From NCBI RefSeq assembly GCF_028858725.1, contig NC_084767.1, positions 4,081,501 through 4,145,500 on the forward strand: DNA of 64,000 nucleotides, in the 5' to 3' direction. Shown piece after piece: positions 37,401 through 49,300 of the stretch. The notes beneath the pieces were generated by a model. That model was given only the letters and a program-made list of their open reading frames with translations, was not told the DNA's origin and did not search any database. Position 1 is the stretch's first letter; the number at the start of each line of letters is the position of its first letter. The translations under genes were made by a program, and so were the position numbers. Source of the stretch: Colius striatus. Lineage: Eukaryota; Chordata; Aves; Coliiformes; Coliidae.

Positions 37401-38611
37401 AAAAACATGATGTCACTTCCATTTAAAACCAGTGAATATAGCACACCATTTATATCTTTGACTGTACAGTTTAATACCTTTGTCTTAAGGAGTCTCTTCC
37501 CTGCAGCAGTTGATCTTTCTCTGAGTTGTCGATGGCAATTTTACAAGCCAGGTTTGCCTTTCTCCAAGCTGCCTGGTTGCTGAAATCACAAGAGTACAGG
37601 GTTGTAACATGACAGTAACACCTTGCAAGCAAAACCAATTTTCCCAAAGCAATCACTGCTGTAACTGTGCAGCCTGGATCTGCGCACAGACTTACTCTGT
37701 GTTACACTGCGGAGTATCACCACACTGTCCTGTTATTTATTCTCTTAAGTGTATTGGTTTTGGTGCCAGGGAAGAAGAGAACTGTGCCAGCTGTCAAACT
37801 ACAGACTCTCAAGACACCTACTTACATGCTCAATTGCTGAAAGGGCCGGGCCACGGTTAGGGGGTCAGGTCAGGAGGGAGGAAAGGTGAATGGAATCCTT
37901 TCCACCCCTGATTCTCTCTCATTTTGGGAAAAACAGTATCATGTCAGTGACCTTTAATTGCAAAACGGGGTCCGAAAGATGCTGTACATGTCGAGATTAC
38001 CTCTGGTTACGTGGGACTGGCAACACGACCCACCTGAGCATTTGCTTCTTATGGTTTTCTACTTCTCGCAGTAAGGCTTGTTTCTCCGACTCTTTATCCT
38101 GCTCCTTGGCCATCTGTTCCAGCTCCTTTGGCGGAAAGCAGAAACACGAAGACGCGATCAACAACCGCCACCTGCCAACTCGCACTCCCGGCCAAAGCGA
38201 GAACGACCAGCGGCCAGGTCCCACAGCCGCGACTCCCCGCCGCGCCACCGCCTCGGGCCGGCCTGCGGTCACGGCAGCGGCCCCCGCCCGGGAGCCTCAC
38301 CTGGATGCGGCCGCGGAGGTGGCGGAACTTCTCCTTCACCACGGCGTTGAGCTCCGTGAGGGCGCTGAGCGGCCCCGGGCAGTCCCGGATGTCCTGCAAG
38401 ACAACGGCCCCGTCAGCGCGGCCCGCGGCGGACATCGCTCGGCCCGGCCGGGGCTCCCCGCGCAAGGCGGCGGCCGCCCCACGGCCCTGTCCGGGGGCAG
38501 CCGCGGCGGGGGGGCCGGCGGCAGTACCTGCACGGCCGCTTTGATCTCCAGGTCGAACCTGACGATCTCCTGGTGGCAGACGCGCACGGGCACGCCGCCC
38601 GCCGCCGCCAT
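34469..38611 (-). CDS. BNIP1: BNIP1 / Sec20, ER Q-SNARE (BCL2-interacting protein 1), six coding exons
   Basis: Coding exons in transcript order are 38,611-38,528, 38,393-38,301, 38,125-38,034, 37,579-37,478, 36,758-36,640 and 34,665-34,469 (stop TAA). Each has GT/AG borders and the phases join to a 228-aa protein, the same length as human BNIP1. The N-terminal half is helical and charged, with KEKFRHLRGRIQ and KEQDKESEKQ. The SNARE region lies at about 133-195. A single transmembrane anchor follows at about 203-220 (LLIFLALALFLATVLYIL), then KKRLFPFL. The family works in the ER t-SNARE complex (with STX18 and USE1) for Golgi-to-ER retrograde fusion, and has a BH3-like segment linked to apoptosis and mitochondria. 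In that segment L114 and D119 are kept, but the human GGDLL (117-121) reads GRDSL here. Introns total about 3.5 kb, far shorter than in human. Confidence 0.97.
34678..34691. repeat. Poly-G/poly-C run in a BNIP1 splice acceptor
   Basis: Fourteen G on the + strand equal fourteen C on the transcribed strand, ten bases upstream of the AACCCCTTTCAG acceptor of the last BNIP1 exon. The polypyrimidine tract is therefore almost pure C. Confidence 0.85.
36125..36215 (+). repeat. MIR-like SINE relic in BNIP1 intron 5
   Basis: AGTGACCTTGGGTTCAAGTC followed by ACTTGATCTCCTTGTCTC resembles the MIR core (gtgaccttgggcaagtcactt then ctctgtgcctca). The resemblance is clearer than for the intergenic relics. 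Confidence 0.45.
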
Positions 38612-39680
38612 CTTGGGAGGGAAGGCGCGCGCCGCGGCCCCGCCGGCCGGCCCGCGCGCGCCCCCTGCGGGCTCCGGCGCCGCACACGGCCCGCGCCGCG
38701 CCGCCACTGCCGCGGCCACAGCGCTGCCCCCTGCGGGCTCCGGCTCCGCACACGGCCCGCGCCGCGCCCGCACTGCCGCGGCCACAGCGCTGCCCCCTGC
38801 GGGCTCCGGCGCCGCACACGGCCCGCGCCGCGCCGCCACTGCCGCGGCCACAGCGCTGCCCCCTGCGGGCTCCGGCTCCGCACACGGCCCGCGCCGCGCC
38901 CGCACTGCCGCGGCCACAGCGCTGCCCCCTGCGGGCTCCGGCGCCGCACACGGCCCGCGCCGCGCCGCCACTGCCGGGGCCACAGCGCTGCCCCCTGCGG
39001 GCTCCGGCGCCGCACACGGCCCGCGCCGCGCCGCCACTGCCGCGGCCACAGCGCTGCCCCCTGCGGGCTCCGGCGCCGCACACGGCCCGCGCCGCGCCGC
39101 CACTGCCGCGGCCACAGCGCTGCCCCCTGCGGGCTCCGGCTCCGCACACGGCCCGCGCCGCGCCCGCACTGCCGCGGCCACAGCGCTGCCCCCTGCGGGC
39201 TCCGGCGCCGCACACGGCCCGCGCCGCGCCGCCACTGCCGCGGCCACAGCGCTGCCCCCTGCGGGCTCCGGCGCCGCACACGGCCCGCGCCGCGCCGCCA
39301 CTGCCGCGGCCACAGCGCTGCCCCCTGCGGGCTCCGGCGCCGCACACGGCCCGCGCCGCGCCGCCACTGCCGCGGCCACAGCGCTGCCCCCTGCGGGCTC
39401 CGGCGCCGCACACGGCCCGCTCCGCGCCGCCGCTGCCGCGGCCACAGCGCTGCCCCCTGCGGGCTCCGGCGCCGCACACGGCCCGCGCCGCGCCGCCACT
39501 GCCGGGGCCACAGCGCTGCCCCCTGCGGGCTCCGGCGCCGCACACGGCCCGCGCCGCGCCGCCACTGCCGGGGCCACAGCGCTGCCCGCTGCGCTCGGGG
39601 GAGCGTGGCAAGGCACGGCCGGGGCCATGAGGGCCCTCCGATGGGTCCGTTCGCCCTCGCGAGCTAAAAACAAGGCCCCA
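38180..39680. promoter_or_regulatory. BNIP1: BNIP1 CpG island promoter
   Basis: A dense CpG island covers BNIP1 exons 1 and 2 and the upstream minisatellite. The initiator region reads AAGATGGCGGC on the - strand, a full YY1-type element, and the BNIP1 ATG lies inside it. YY1 elements overlapping start codons are common in TATA-less housekeeping promoters. No TATA box is seen. The transcription start probably falls between 38,612 and the first minisatellite units. Confidence 0.65.
38661..39600. repeat. 66-bp GC-rich minisatellite, 14 units
   Basis: Units start at 38,661 and every 66 bp up to 39,519; a fifteenth, broken unit starts at 39,585. Units are nearly identical. A variant with GGCTCCG and GCCCGCACT in place of GGCGCCG and GCCGCCACT occurs in units 2, 4 and 8. 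A CCGGGG variant occurs in units 5, 13 and 14. The order A-B-A-B in units 1-4 indicates dimer duplication. Because 66 is divisible by three and stops are absent, the array creates 360-600-codon open frames on both strands, which are artefacts. Each unit holds CCCGCAGGGGGCAGC on the - strand (or the GGCGC form in unit 1), close to the CTCF core. Confidence 0.95.
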
Positions 39681-40190
39681 GCGCAGCACGTTGCACGACA
39701 GGGGGGAAGCAGCGATCAGCATCAGGGCTGCGGCGGCCACTGAAGCTGCAGCTTTGTACCAAACAGCCCTGCCAGGGGTTCTGGCTGGCCCCATACAGTC
39801 TTTGCCCCTCAGCAGCAGGGAGGAGAGCCCGAGTGAGGAGGCTGTAGCCCTGAAAGAGGAAAGGGAAGGCAGCACAAGGGCCCTGTGGCTTCTTCCAAAC
39901 ACGTCTCTCTGGTCCTGCCCTCAGACCGGGGCTGTGCAACAAACCGGGTTTGGACAGAGCCAGCAGGTGCTCGAGGTGGAGACCACTTTCACGGCCGTTG
40001 CAGAAACCCAACCAAGGACTTGGTGGGTTACAGTTGAGGTTCTCCTGATGGTCCCATCAGCCTGACCCAGCAGGGGTTGAAATTTCCTTACCTAGCTCTG
40101 ATCCCTCCCAAGGAAAGCTGCTGACCACACCAGAAGGCTGAGGGCATTTGCTTGACACACAGTTCGTTATCACTCCAAACAACGATTCCA
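39680..40190. other. Spacer between the BNIP1 upstream array and the CREBRF 3' end
   Basis: About 500 bp of non-repetitive, moderately GC-rich DNA separates the minisatellite from the CREBRF poly(A) region. No exon was recognised. Confidence 0.5.
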
Positions 40191-40211
40191 GACAGCATTT
40201 CCTCCACAATT

Positions 40212-40217
40212 TTTATT
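40212..40217 (-). terminator. CREBRF: CREBRF distal polyadenylation signal (AATAAA)
   Basis: A canonical hexamer on the - strand lies at the point where AT-rich UTR-like sequence gives way to GC-richer DNA. It is the most likely distal site. Confidence 0.6.
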
Positions 40218-43200
40218 TTAAATTACAAAGGATGTTGCATACATTGATGAATCTGTATCTGAATAGAAGTGCTAAGGGATCAAGGGTGACAGAGTAAACA
40301 AAGTCAATAGTTTAATTGTGCCTCTTTTCAAAAAAATAAAAACTGCACAACTATTAACCAACATTAAACATTGCAACTCTTAACATCATGCTTTTAACAA
40401 GGTAACTTTATTTTCTAACAGAGACAAGACTTTCATCTGAGCTCCAGTTGGAAGTTGATTACAGAGTATCAAGGACAGCATTACAATCATGACCCCAAGC
40501 ATAGGCAGGTTACCACAAATGCTTTGCTTTTGTCTGTCAACCACCTACGTCCGCATGTGCCATCAGCCTTAAGAGTTCACCCAACCACAAATACTGAGCA
40601 ATAAAGTTTTACTTGGACAAAATATTCTGGAGGACAGACAATTCAAATCAGAAGGTATGAATATCCATCATTATAATAAAACTAAGTGCTGCCACTAAGG
40701 TTTTAATCAGAAGATTTTGATGGGGTGGAGTGTGCTTTTGCCAATATCAAATCCAACACAGAAGTTTTTCCTTTCAGCAGCTAGTTAACTCACACAGATT
40801 TGACTTACACAGATACCCAACTACAAAATATTCTTAACTAAAGGAAAACTCCAAACACAGATGTTATAAAAAAAAGCTTGGAGGGTTTTTTTTTTAATGG
40901 AGAAAGAAAAGGAAAAGTGGCTTAAAATAGCACTGGCTCCACTTTTAGCTCCACAGCTCATTAGAAAGACAATAAATGCATAGTCAGTATTGCTCTTGTG
41001 GAAGTTCATGAATGTCTAAGAGGCTGAGGATTATAATTCAGTGCACACACACACCTTCTTATCATGCCAGAAGCATTGGGGGGTGAAAAAAACCAACGAT
41101 GGCATATTGTGAAATGCAAGTCTGTAGAAAGACAGAGATATTTGTTTGTATGCCGCAAAGAAGATATAACCTAAAAGTGCCATCTTTCATTAATGACATT
41201 TAAGAATCCCAACTGATATTGGGAGAAATTCGAGAGTGGTGCTTTCTCAACATACTAATGCCCTTAATACAGTTAACAAGAAGAATCAGCCACTGAAGCA
41301 GTAACTGTTTGAAATGTAATTCGCACGATCCCTGGGGTAAACAAAACAATCCTCGGCTGTGTGCAAGGCTGTGTCAATAAGCCAAGACCACATCTAGCAG
41401 CACACTTAACTCGATGATTCCAACTGAAGCCTCCGACTTAAAATAAAATCATGATTAGACGTGTTCTTGAAATTCAGGTCTCAAGGCCAAATACAGATCC
41501 TAACATTCACGATACATAATTGGGTGATGCTTCAACAGAATTTCAGGAAGACTAGCAAGCACGTTTGAGGAACAGAATTGCATTTGCTATTTCTGCTGAA
41601 GGCAACTGGTATACAACCCTTTGAAATTCTCCTGATAAAGCCTTCTAGAGCTTTAACAACATCAAGAAAAATGAGGTTAAAATGATTTATGGAAATGAAA
41701 AAGCACATCCCGGTCTTTATGTGAATGAGCGAACTGATTGATTAATGAAGGCAAGTATCAGACAATTATTAAGGGGGGGATCTTTTTAAAACAAAACTGA
41801 CACCACTGCATTTCAGAAGTTGATTTTAGGTTAATTAAGATACCCTTCATCCACTTCAGGGTTTTTTAGGTTGGGTGGGTTTAAAAAAAAATACCCCACA
41901 ACCAAACACAAACAAGAAAAAACCCACAACTTTTTGTTTTCCCCTGTCCCTCTTAGTACGGAAAAACATCCATCTGTAAAGAATTAGGAACTGAACACAG
42001 CTGAGCCTGACTCTCACATCAGCTTTACAGCAACGCAACTTTGTTAAATCACAATGATTTCAATAAAATCCAGCCCATCCACACGTAAACATAGCTTTAG
42101 TAGTAAGTCTCATCCCACACCAACCAACCAACCAAAAGTAGTACTCGCCAAGTAGCAGTAAGTGTGTTCAATAAACCATAAAAGAAAGGATTAGCAAAAG
42201 GGGTTTTGGGCTAAAAACCACCCTTCACGAACACCCCCACGTTTTGCAAGGCCATTCAAACACTGGTCTTCCGTATAAAAACAAAAGGATTACTACCGAG
42301 AGAAACTGAAATCAGATCTATCCGGACTTTTTTCAGGATGCTTTTATCAGTTCTGCTTGAATTTCAGAAGGGTTTAGGTTTGAAGAGTTCAGAGGGAATG
42401 AAAAACATTGAGTCCTAGATGTACAAGTAAGGCACAATATAAAGCCACATCATCATCTGTCGTGAAGGAAGTAGGAAAGGACGAGAATCATACATGGTAC
42501 AGTAGAACAAGCAGTCCATCAATTCAAAGTGTGGCACCTAAGTTCAGACTGACGAGATCTCAACAAGAGCAGTTATGACAGCATGCTTTTAACATGGAAA
42601 CAAACTCTAGAGAATCCAGTGTATCAGAAAAAGGAAGAGCTTTTGTTTGTGTTAAATCAAAAACATAGACTTGTTTTTGGATATAGGATTAAAAGTGAAT
42701 ATTCACAATGCCTACACTCAAAAACAAACAAACAAAACCCCAGGACTCATTAAAGATCCACATACCATGTATGAACACTGAACGATCTTTAGAAAACGCC
42801 CTCCTCTAAAGATCATCCAAAAATGCATGCCACAATTGCCAAAAAACAGAACACGTACATTGGTTGGGGTTTTTGTTTTTTAACATCCTTATAAGGTTTT
42901 TTGTTTGTGATAAGTATACACTAAATGTATATATTTTAATGACACTAGAGGAAGCAGATTGTTACTGGCATTAAAGTACAACCATTTGTTTTGTTTTTTT
43001 TTCTAGACGGTTTAAATGCCACAGAGTCCCCTGGTTAAAATGTAAAGCTGCACAGCTCGCCTATGTCACCTTTATGATAAAAGTTAAACCAGCAAAAGGT
43101 CTTATCTTTTACTCTACATTTTACTGCCAGGTTTTATTTATATCAAGTATCGCTGCAGCATTCTGACCAGCCCAGAGTTAGCAGCAAGTGGCAGGAATCA

Positions 43201-45026
43201 TATAAAATGCAGTTTCTTCTTTTTTTTTTTTCTTCTTCTTCTTTTTTAAATCTTTTTTGTTGTTTTTTTTTTTTAAACAAAGTGCTTTTCTAAGATATAC
43301 ATACATATAAATAGGTACAAAATAAAGTGTCAACATTAAAAAGCTCAACTATTTAAAAGCTTTAACTTAAAATAATACATAGAAAACACTGAAATGCGAG
43401 GGGTATGGGATTCACTAAAGATTCAAAGTCTGCTTTGAAATGCTAGACCAAAATCATATTCTGGTTTTCAGACAGAAATAAAAAGCTATAAAGTTATGTT
43501 TCTGCCCAGGATTTCTGAGCAGTAGAAATGGGGCTTTTCTTTTTGTAAATACCGTGTCAGTTTAATCAGTCACAGAAAGCTTTTTACCCAATTCCAAAGC
43601 TCTCTCAACGTTTTGCAGTGCCGCCTTGTCTGGCCGGTTTGGATATAGCATAAGGACCTATCTCTTATCCCAGCAGCGTCTTTATCCCAACGTTGCCCAT
43701 CAGAAAGGAACAACAGTATTCAAAATCTTGGTACAGGCATGGCCTGAACTTCACAAGAGACATTCTTTGTCAGGTTTTGCTTGTTATGGGCCATACACAT
43801 CGCCGAAATAACTGCGACATCAGCAGTAACGACATAGGAATACATCTGACCCAGCATGGAAAGCAGCAGCCAACGCTCACCTCACCCTACCACCACCACC
43901 TGAAACAAACACACCCACGTTCCACTCAAGATTTTGCAAGTCTGAAGTGGATTTACAAAGTTTTGCTTAAATTGCCCTGGGTATTCGTTCAGTCTCTTGT
44001 AAGAAAAGACTTTCTGTATAGCTCAGTAGTGGTATTTTGGCCTCCTCCTCCCTTTTGAGTCTTCCAAAACATTTAGACACAAAGTAAGCCGTGTGCACAC
44101 TCACAAGCACGTGGCAGCACTGCCACCTTCATCGGCCACTCTTACTGCACTATTGCCCATCCAGACTTATAGGGGTTTTTTTTTTAATAGTACAAGCTTG
44201 GATATAAAAATAATCTACTTATAAACAAAAAGGAATCACAGTACAAACACAGACCAACTAGAAATGAAGTGGAGAAATTCCCCAAAGGGAGCGGGGAGAA
44301 AGCCTTCATGGACTTTTGCATTTCTATTTTTTCAGCAGCTACATTTGAAAATATTTGGTATTTCTATTTTCAGTAAACAGTGTTTTGTCTTCTTTAAATA
44401 GGGAGAGAAAGAACAGGGAGGAAACAGGGAGGGGGAACCATGAAACCAGAGAATGATCTTGCCTTGAGATAAAGGACTTTCTCATCAAAGGCTAAAGCTT
44501 TTAATCTGTACGTTAACACTGACTACAAAGCCAACTCTTATTAGCAGAAGAGCAAATAAGAACTGTGTGTTAATATTCCTCGGTCATAGAAACTACTGAA
44601 TTAACAAGAATAAGTCACATATAAGTCTGAAGAAGCTAGATTTGAAATACCTGTACAAAAATATAAAAGTCTATAAACTTTTTTTTTCTTCTTCTTCTTC
44701 CTGTTTAGTTTGAAGCCTGTGTTGATCCTTGGAAACATCACATGCATAATAATACATCGACTGGAAAAGTGGCAACTAAGGAATTAGATATCTGTAGCTC
44801 TTTTTTTGTTTTGTTTTGTCATGTTTTCTCTTTACATATATACACATTACAATAAAAATAATTTCGTTTTGGTTGTTTGGTGGAAGTATACTACAACAAG
44901 CTAAATAGGAGTGGGGGGGGGTTTTTTGTTGTTTTCATTTAAATTCTCAAAGTCAAAAACTATTTTACCAATAGCTTACTAAAATCCAAATATATTAAAA
45001 TCTCCTACAGTTAAGTGCAGAGGAAA

Positions 45027-45050
45027 AAACAAACAAACAAACAAACAAAA
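45027..45050. repeat. (AAAC)n microsatellite
   Basis: About six AAAC units are followed by related A/C-rich sequence to about 45,066. It lies inside the CREBRF 3' UTR, where the transcript would read GUUU repeats. Confidence 0.8.
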
Positions 45051-46300
45051 CCAAACCAAAACCAAAAAGGATTTAAAGACTCTGAGACGGCCACCAACTT
45101 ATCTACCATGGAAGCGACCTACAAGAACAGCAAAGTAATATTGTTATGTATGAATGCTCCTTCTGTAGATAATTGGACCCAAACGAAAAAGTTCACAGTT
45201 CAGTAAGATCCCTAACCCTGACCTTTAATTTTTTTCCTTTTTTTTTGTCTTTTTTTTTTTGTCATTTGTTGTGTTTTTTTGTTACATTCAGTACAGTATC
45301 ATATAAGCTGTGCAAAACTTTACTTAGACTGGCAGTTCGCCATATCAGTTGCATTTGTCTTTGGTACAAAAATAAACAATCGCATTAATGTGCAAGTATT
45401 TGTTTTCTTCCGGCCAAAGTACCGAAATTGAGTTTTCTAGAGCCATCTTTTATACAATACATAGACTCTGTGGCATATATCTACATTTTCAACATATTCC
45501 TATATACATTCAAAAATTTTAAGAGCTGGAAACAAATACATTAAAACCTATAATCTTACCATCTATACATCATGGTTTTTCCCCTCAGGGTTTTCTTCAT
45601 ACAAAACTTTACCAGCTTATACTGATAGCTCTCCCCCCAAAATACAAGGCACAAAGAATATACTTTTTTGTGGTTTTTTTTTTCTCTTGCTTGCACAGAC
45701 ATTTAAATACTATATTAAGCTCAGAAAATTAAAAGTCTTATATGGCACACTAGCTCTACTGCCACGTGTGCTATGTACAAGTTAATGGTTGCGAAGAAAG
45801 CTTACTGGGTTTTTTAAGAAGAACAAAGAAAATCCAATTATTTGTTTAAAAAAAAACAAACAAGAGCAAAAAATACTCCCTAAATCAACAGCTTTTACCA
45901 AAAATACACTTCCTCTCTTTATCCTTGGAGCATAAACCTGTTGCAATGTCTGGCATACGCTAAAAATTTTTACTAGCAAACCCAAGTTTTTGCTTCTAAA
46001 CCAAAAGTGATATATTCTGGTCCTATATAACTTCATTTAAAAAAGAATCCTCATTTCTGCATTTAAGCTTAAAGCAGCTTTGAAACTATCTGGAGTTTAT
46101 GGTCCAAAAAAAAAAAATGCTGTTCAGCATTTTATATCATGCTTTGATTTGTGTTACTACATTGCAGTTTAAAAACAACGGAACCTAACTGTAAGTGTTT
46201 ACGTAATGCTAAACTGACATGCAGACCAGAATGTGATTTACAACGAAGTACTTGACAGCACAGGGAGAATCTGACCGATGAGAACAGCTGAAGTCATGCC

Positions 46301-49300
46301 TTAAACTTTTGCCATCGGTATTCGTAGCCCTACAAGGCCCCCGGTGGGGTCTCCTTCTGCAGTCTTCTCTAAAACTTGATTCACAAATTCTGACGTCTGT
46401 CCAGCTACAGGGAGTCCTAAAAAAGGAAGGTAAGGAAATGTGCTCTAAGGTTACTATTCATTGCATGTATCTGTACATTCCTGGAATTAACACAGAGCCA
46501 ATGAACACTTTGGCTAGTAGCCAACCAAAAGGCAGAGACAGCTGGAATTAGGAAGTGCTTCTTCCTTTTCTCTAGACCTGATATTGCTGACAATCTAACG
46601 TGTCACAGAGCATATGTCTCTCCACATACATGCAAATACATTAAGTTTACTGCTTACCAAGAGTGTCTTTAATAAGTATGTTCAGCTTTTGCTCCATGTT
46701 GACTCCTCTGTCGTCCTTAGGTACCTGCACCCGATTAACTATTTCTTGTTTAATGGAGTTGATCACAAACAGTAAATTATCTGCAAAGAAAAAAACCCAT
46801 CGATCAAATTTACAGCATATTCCCCCCCGGAGCAAAAGAAATCCACAGTTGTCCACACACTGTAAGCATCAGAGGCATCACATCACACTGACTGTAAAAT
46901 TAAGATGTAAAAGTTTACATCTGTAAAGGTATTTTCAAAAATATTTCCACGCCATGCACACATTTACGTCATGTACATCTGCAAAGTAGCTCAACACTGC
47001 AGGTAACCCAATCTACGTACACTTCATGGAATGGACTGGTTTTGTACCAACAAAATCGTTGGGTTCGTACCAACTCTGTTGTCCCTATAAGCTGCCAGGT
47101 ATGACCCAGGTTATGTGATGGTGCAAAACACAGACTTGTCCAAACAAAAGAGAAATTAAGACGTGAAGAGTTGTATTTACCATATTCCGTGTTGAGACCC
47201 CAGAGTTTTACTTTATTGGCTTCATACTGGGCTTTCTTTTTTAGTCTACAAGCCCTATAGTAAGAAGAGGGGAAGAATTAGAACACTAACAAAAATTCCA
47301 GAACACTACGAGCATCTGCTTGTTTGCCACACAAACTTATCAACCAACACTCCCAGAGCTGTGACTACACAATCATCTACCTACTCACTCGCCTTCACTC
47401 TAAGCATTCTGCTACCTACATGTTTACATTTCCCACTTGTGGATTTTATCACTGTATCAGTCATTTGCCCTGCAGCTAAGTAACCCAGCTTCCAGTGGAA
47501 ATGCGCTGTTGTCTATGGAACAGGCAAACTACATCTCCAAAGCACCAGCTGCTCTGCTTTTTGATAAACTGGTAATTAGCCCATTGCAGGAACTGCCATG
47601 GTGAAACAGGAACTCTTGAGGCAAAAATTAGTTGGATCTTACTCATACAGTTGTATTAATCTGAATTTACTCATCTGTGTGGCATTATCCAATGTATACC
47701 TGGAAGCCAGCTTGTTCTTTTCTTTTCTTGACCTTGGTCTGGCAGTTAAGGGAAGTTCACTGACTGGCGTCAGGTCACTGATCACCTTATTCAGCTTCCT
47801 CAGCTCATTACCAATCTGCAGAAGCTTTCTGGGGTTGGGAGTCAGGTCTTCTACATCAGTCCTCCTTGACTTCTTTGCTGCATATTTGCCTGTTTGAAAT
47901 ATGCAGAGAATTAGGTTGGGAAGTGACACAATATGTACACAAACCTCTGAAAAAAAAAACCCACCCCATTCTTAAATGTGTGGGGTTTTAGGTGCAGTTT
48001 CAGTTCCTTTGTTCATGACGAGAGAATGTACTGGAATTGTGTGATCCCTATGGCCTTTCACAATAGACAGAACATTTCCAGACAACTGCTTTGTACAATT
48101 CATATTATATCCAGATCAGATAAGAGCAAATAGTGCTGGCCAGGCTACTGGATGTAACAGATGGTATTCACACAACTGTGCTGAAAAACGTACATGTCAA
48201 GTTTAAACCCAGTTGTTTTGCCCCACTTGTAATTTGCCAACTTACGTGTTCAGCCAATATATCCTCTAGCACACTCAAGCTGACTAAATTCCTACATAAT
48301 CTTATTGCTGAAGTTCTGTATTAAGAGTGTTGAGGCCTGGTACACATAAAGGCTACTGAACCCCTTTTTCATGTATTTAAGACCCGGGTTTCCTGAAGAA
48401 ATGCATACATTTGAGACAAAAATCTTTATTCCTTAAGATTCTCTGCCACTGTTATGTGTCCGTTTCTAAACCTCACTTCTATAAAATATGTCAGTTGCTC
48501 CAGACTTACATTGAAAATGTTAATAAAACTAACAAAAGCTGCTACAGAAACATTTACCAGAGAGATGGCAATTTAGGATGATTTATCTGAGGTAGGAGAT
48601 GACCTTGGTACACATCTGTATATGAAAATAAAGACCTCCTAGATGTGTTAACAATCTGTAGCTTCTGGAGTGTTTGATCCGACGTATCTCTTGCACATGC
48701 ACTGGACTTAAAGGTCACTCAGTACTCCAAGTGTCTGGTGGGACTGAGTCCCAGAGGCATGTTTGGTTGGTGGGTGTTTCATAACAAGCACAGATATAAG
48801 CCTTCCTAAGAAGAAGCAGCGATAGCAACCTTAGGTACTGATATTTCTCTACAAGATAAATAAACATATATAAACTAAGGAGATTGAAAAGAGAAAACTT
48901 TTGCTTTCCCTGAATAAATCTAGAGGTAACAACAAAACCAAAATCCTTTGGTTTCAACTGCCGTGTTAAAGAGAGCAATTTTCAACCGTAAGGGAATGTC
49001 AACATCACCACCAGGAAAGCTGCTTTTATTTTCTCCTCCGAAGCCAAAATCAAATAGAGCAGCCTACCAAAGAGGTCCTTGAAGAAGAAAACAAACATTA
49101 CTCCTAAGAGTGGTTTGTTCTGGGTGATGTTAGTCATGGGTGCGCTACAGCAAATTGCTAATCAAAAAGTTATGGGAATAAACCACAGTTATTAGACCAA
49201 TGGGTTTAAGTTCCTAAGAGGATATTTTAAAGAAACAGTTTATTCAGAGAAGAGTTAACTGCTTCACTGTGCTGCGTTCACATAGCTGAGAGAAACAAGT

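Larger units (their letters stand above)
40190..46300 (-). other. CREBRF: CREBRF 3' UTR (about 6 kb, AU-rich)
   Basis: From the stop codon at 46,301-46,303 the sequence stays AT-rich without repeats or coding exons down to the AATAAA at 40,212-40,217. It contains long T-runs on the + strand (for example 43,216-43,273) and an (AAAC)n run at 45,027-45,050. Mammalian CREBRF also has a multi-kilobase 3' UTR. The end is inferred from the hexamer plus the abrupt compositional change near 40,190. Internal AATAAA copies (for example 43,133-43,138) may give shorter forms. Confidence 0.7.

Noticed and set aside
38661-39600. CRISPR-like array
   Set aside because: The repeats are contiguous 66-bp units without unique spacers, in a vertebrate genome.
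37890-39743. 617-codon + strand open frame
   Set aside because: It crosses BNIP1 exons 1-3 antisense and then the 66-bp minisatellite. The composition is pure repeat translation with no domain.
38094-39902. 602-codon - strand open frame
   Set aside because: It consists of minisatellite translation joined to unspliced BNIP1 exons 1-3. Only the spliced BNIP1 parts are real.
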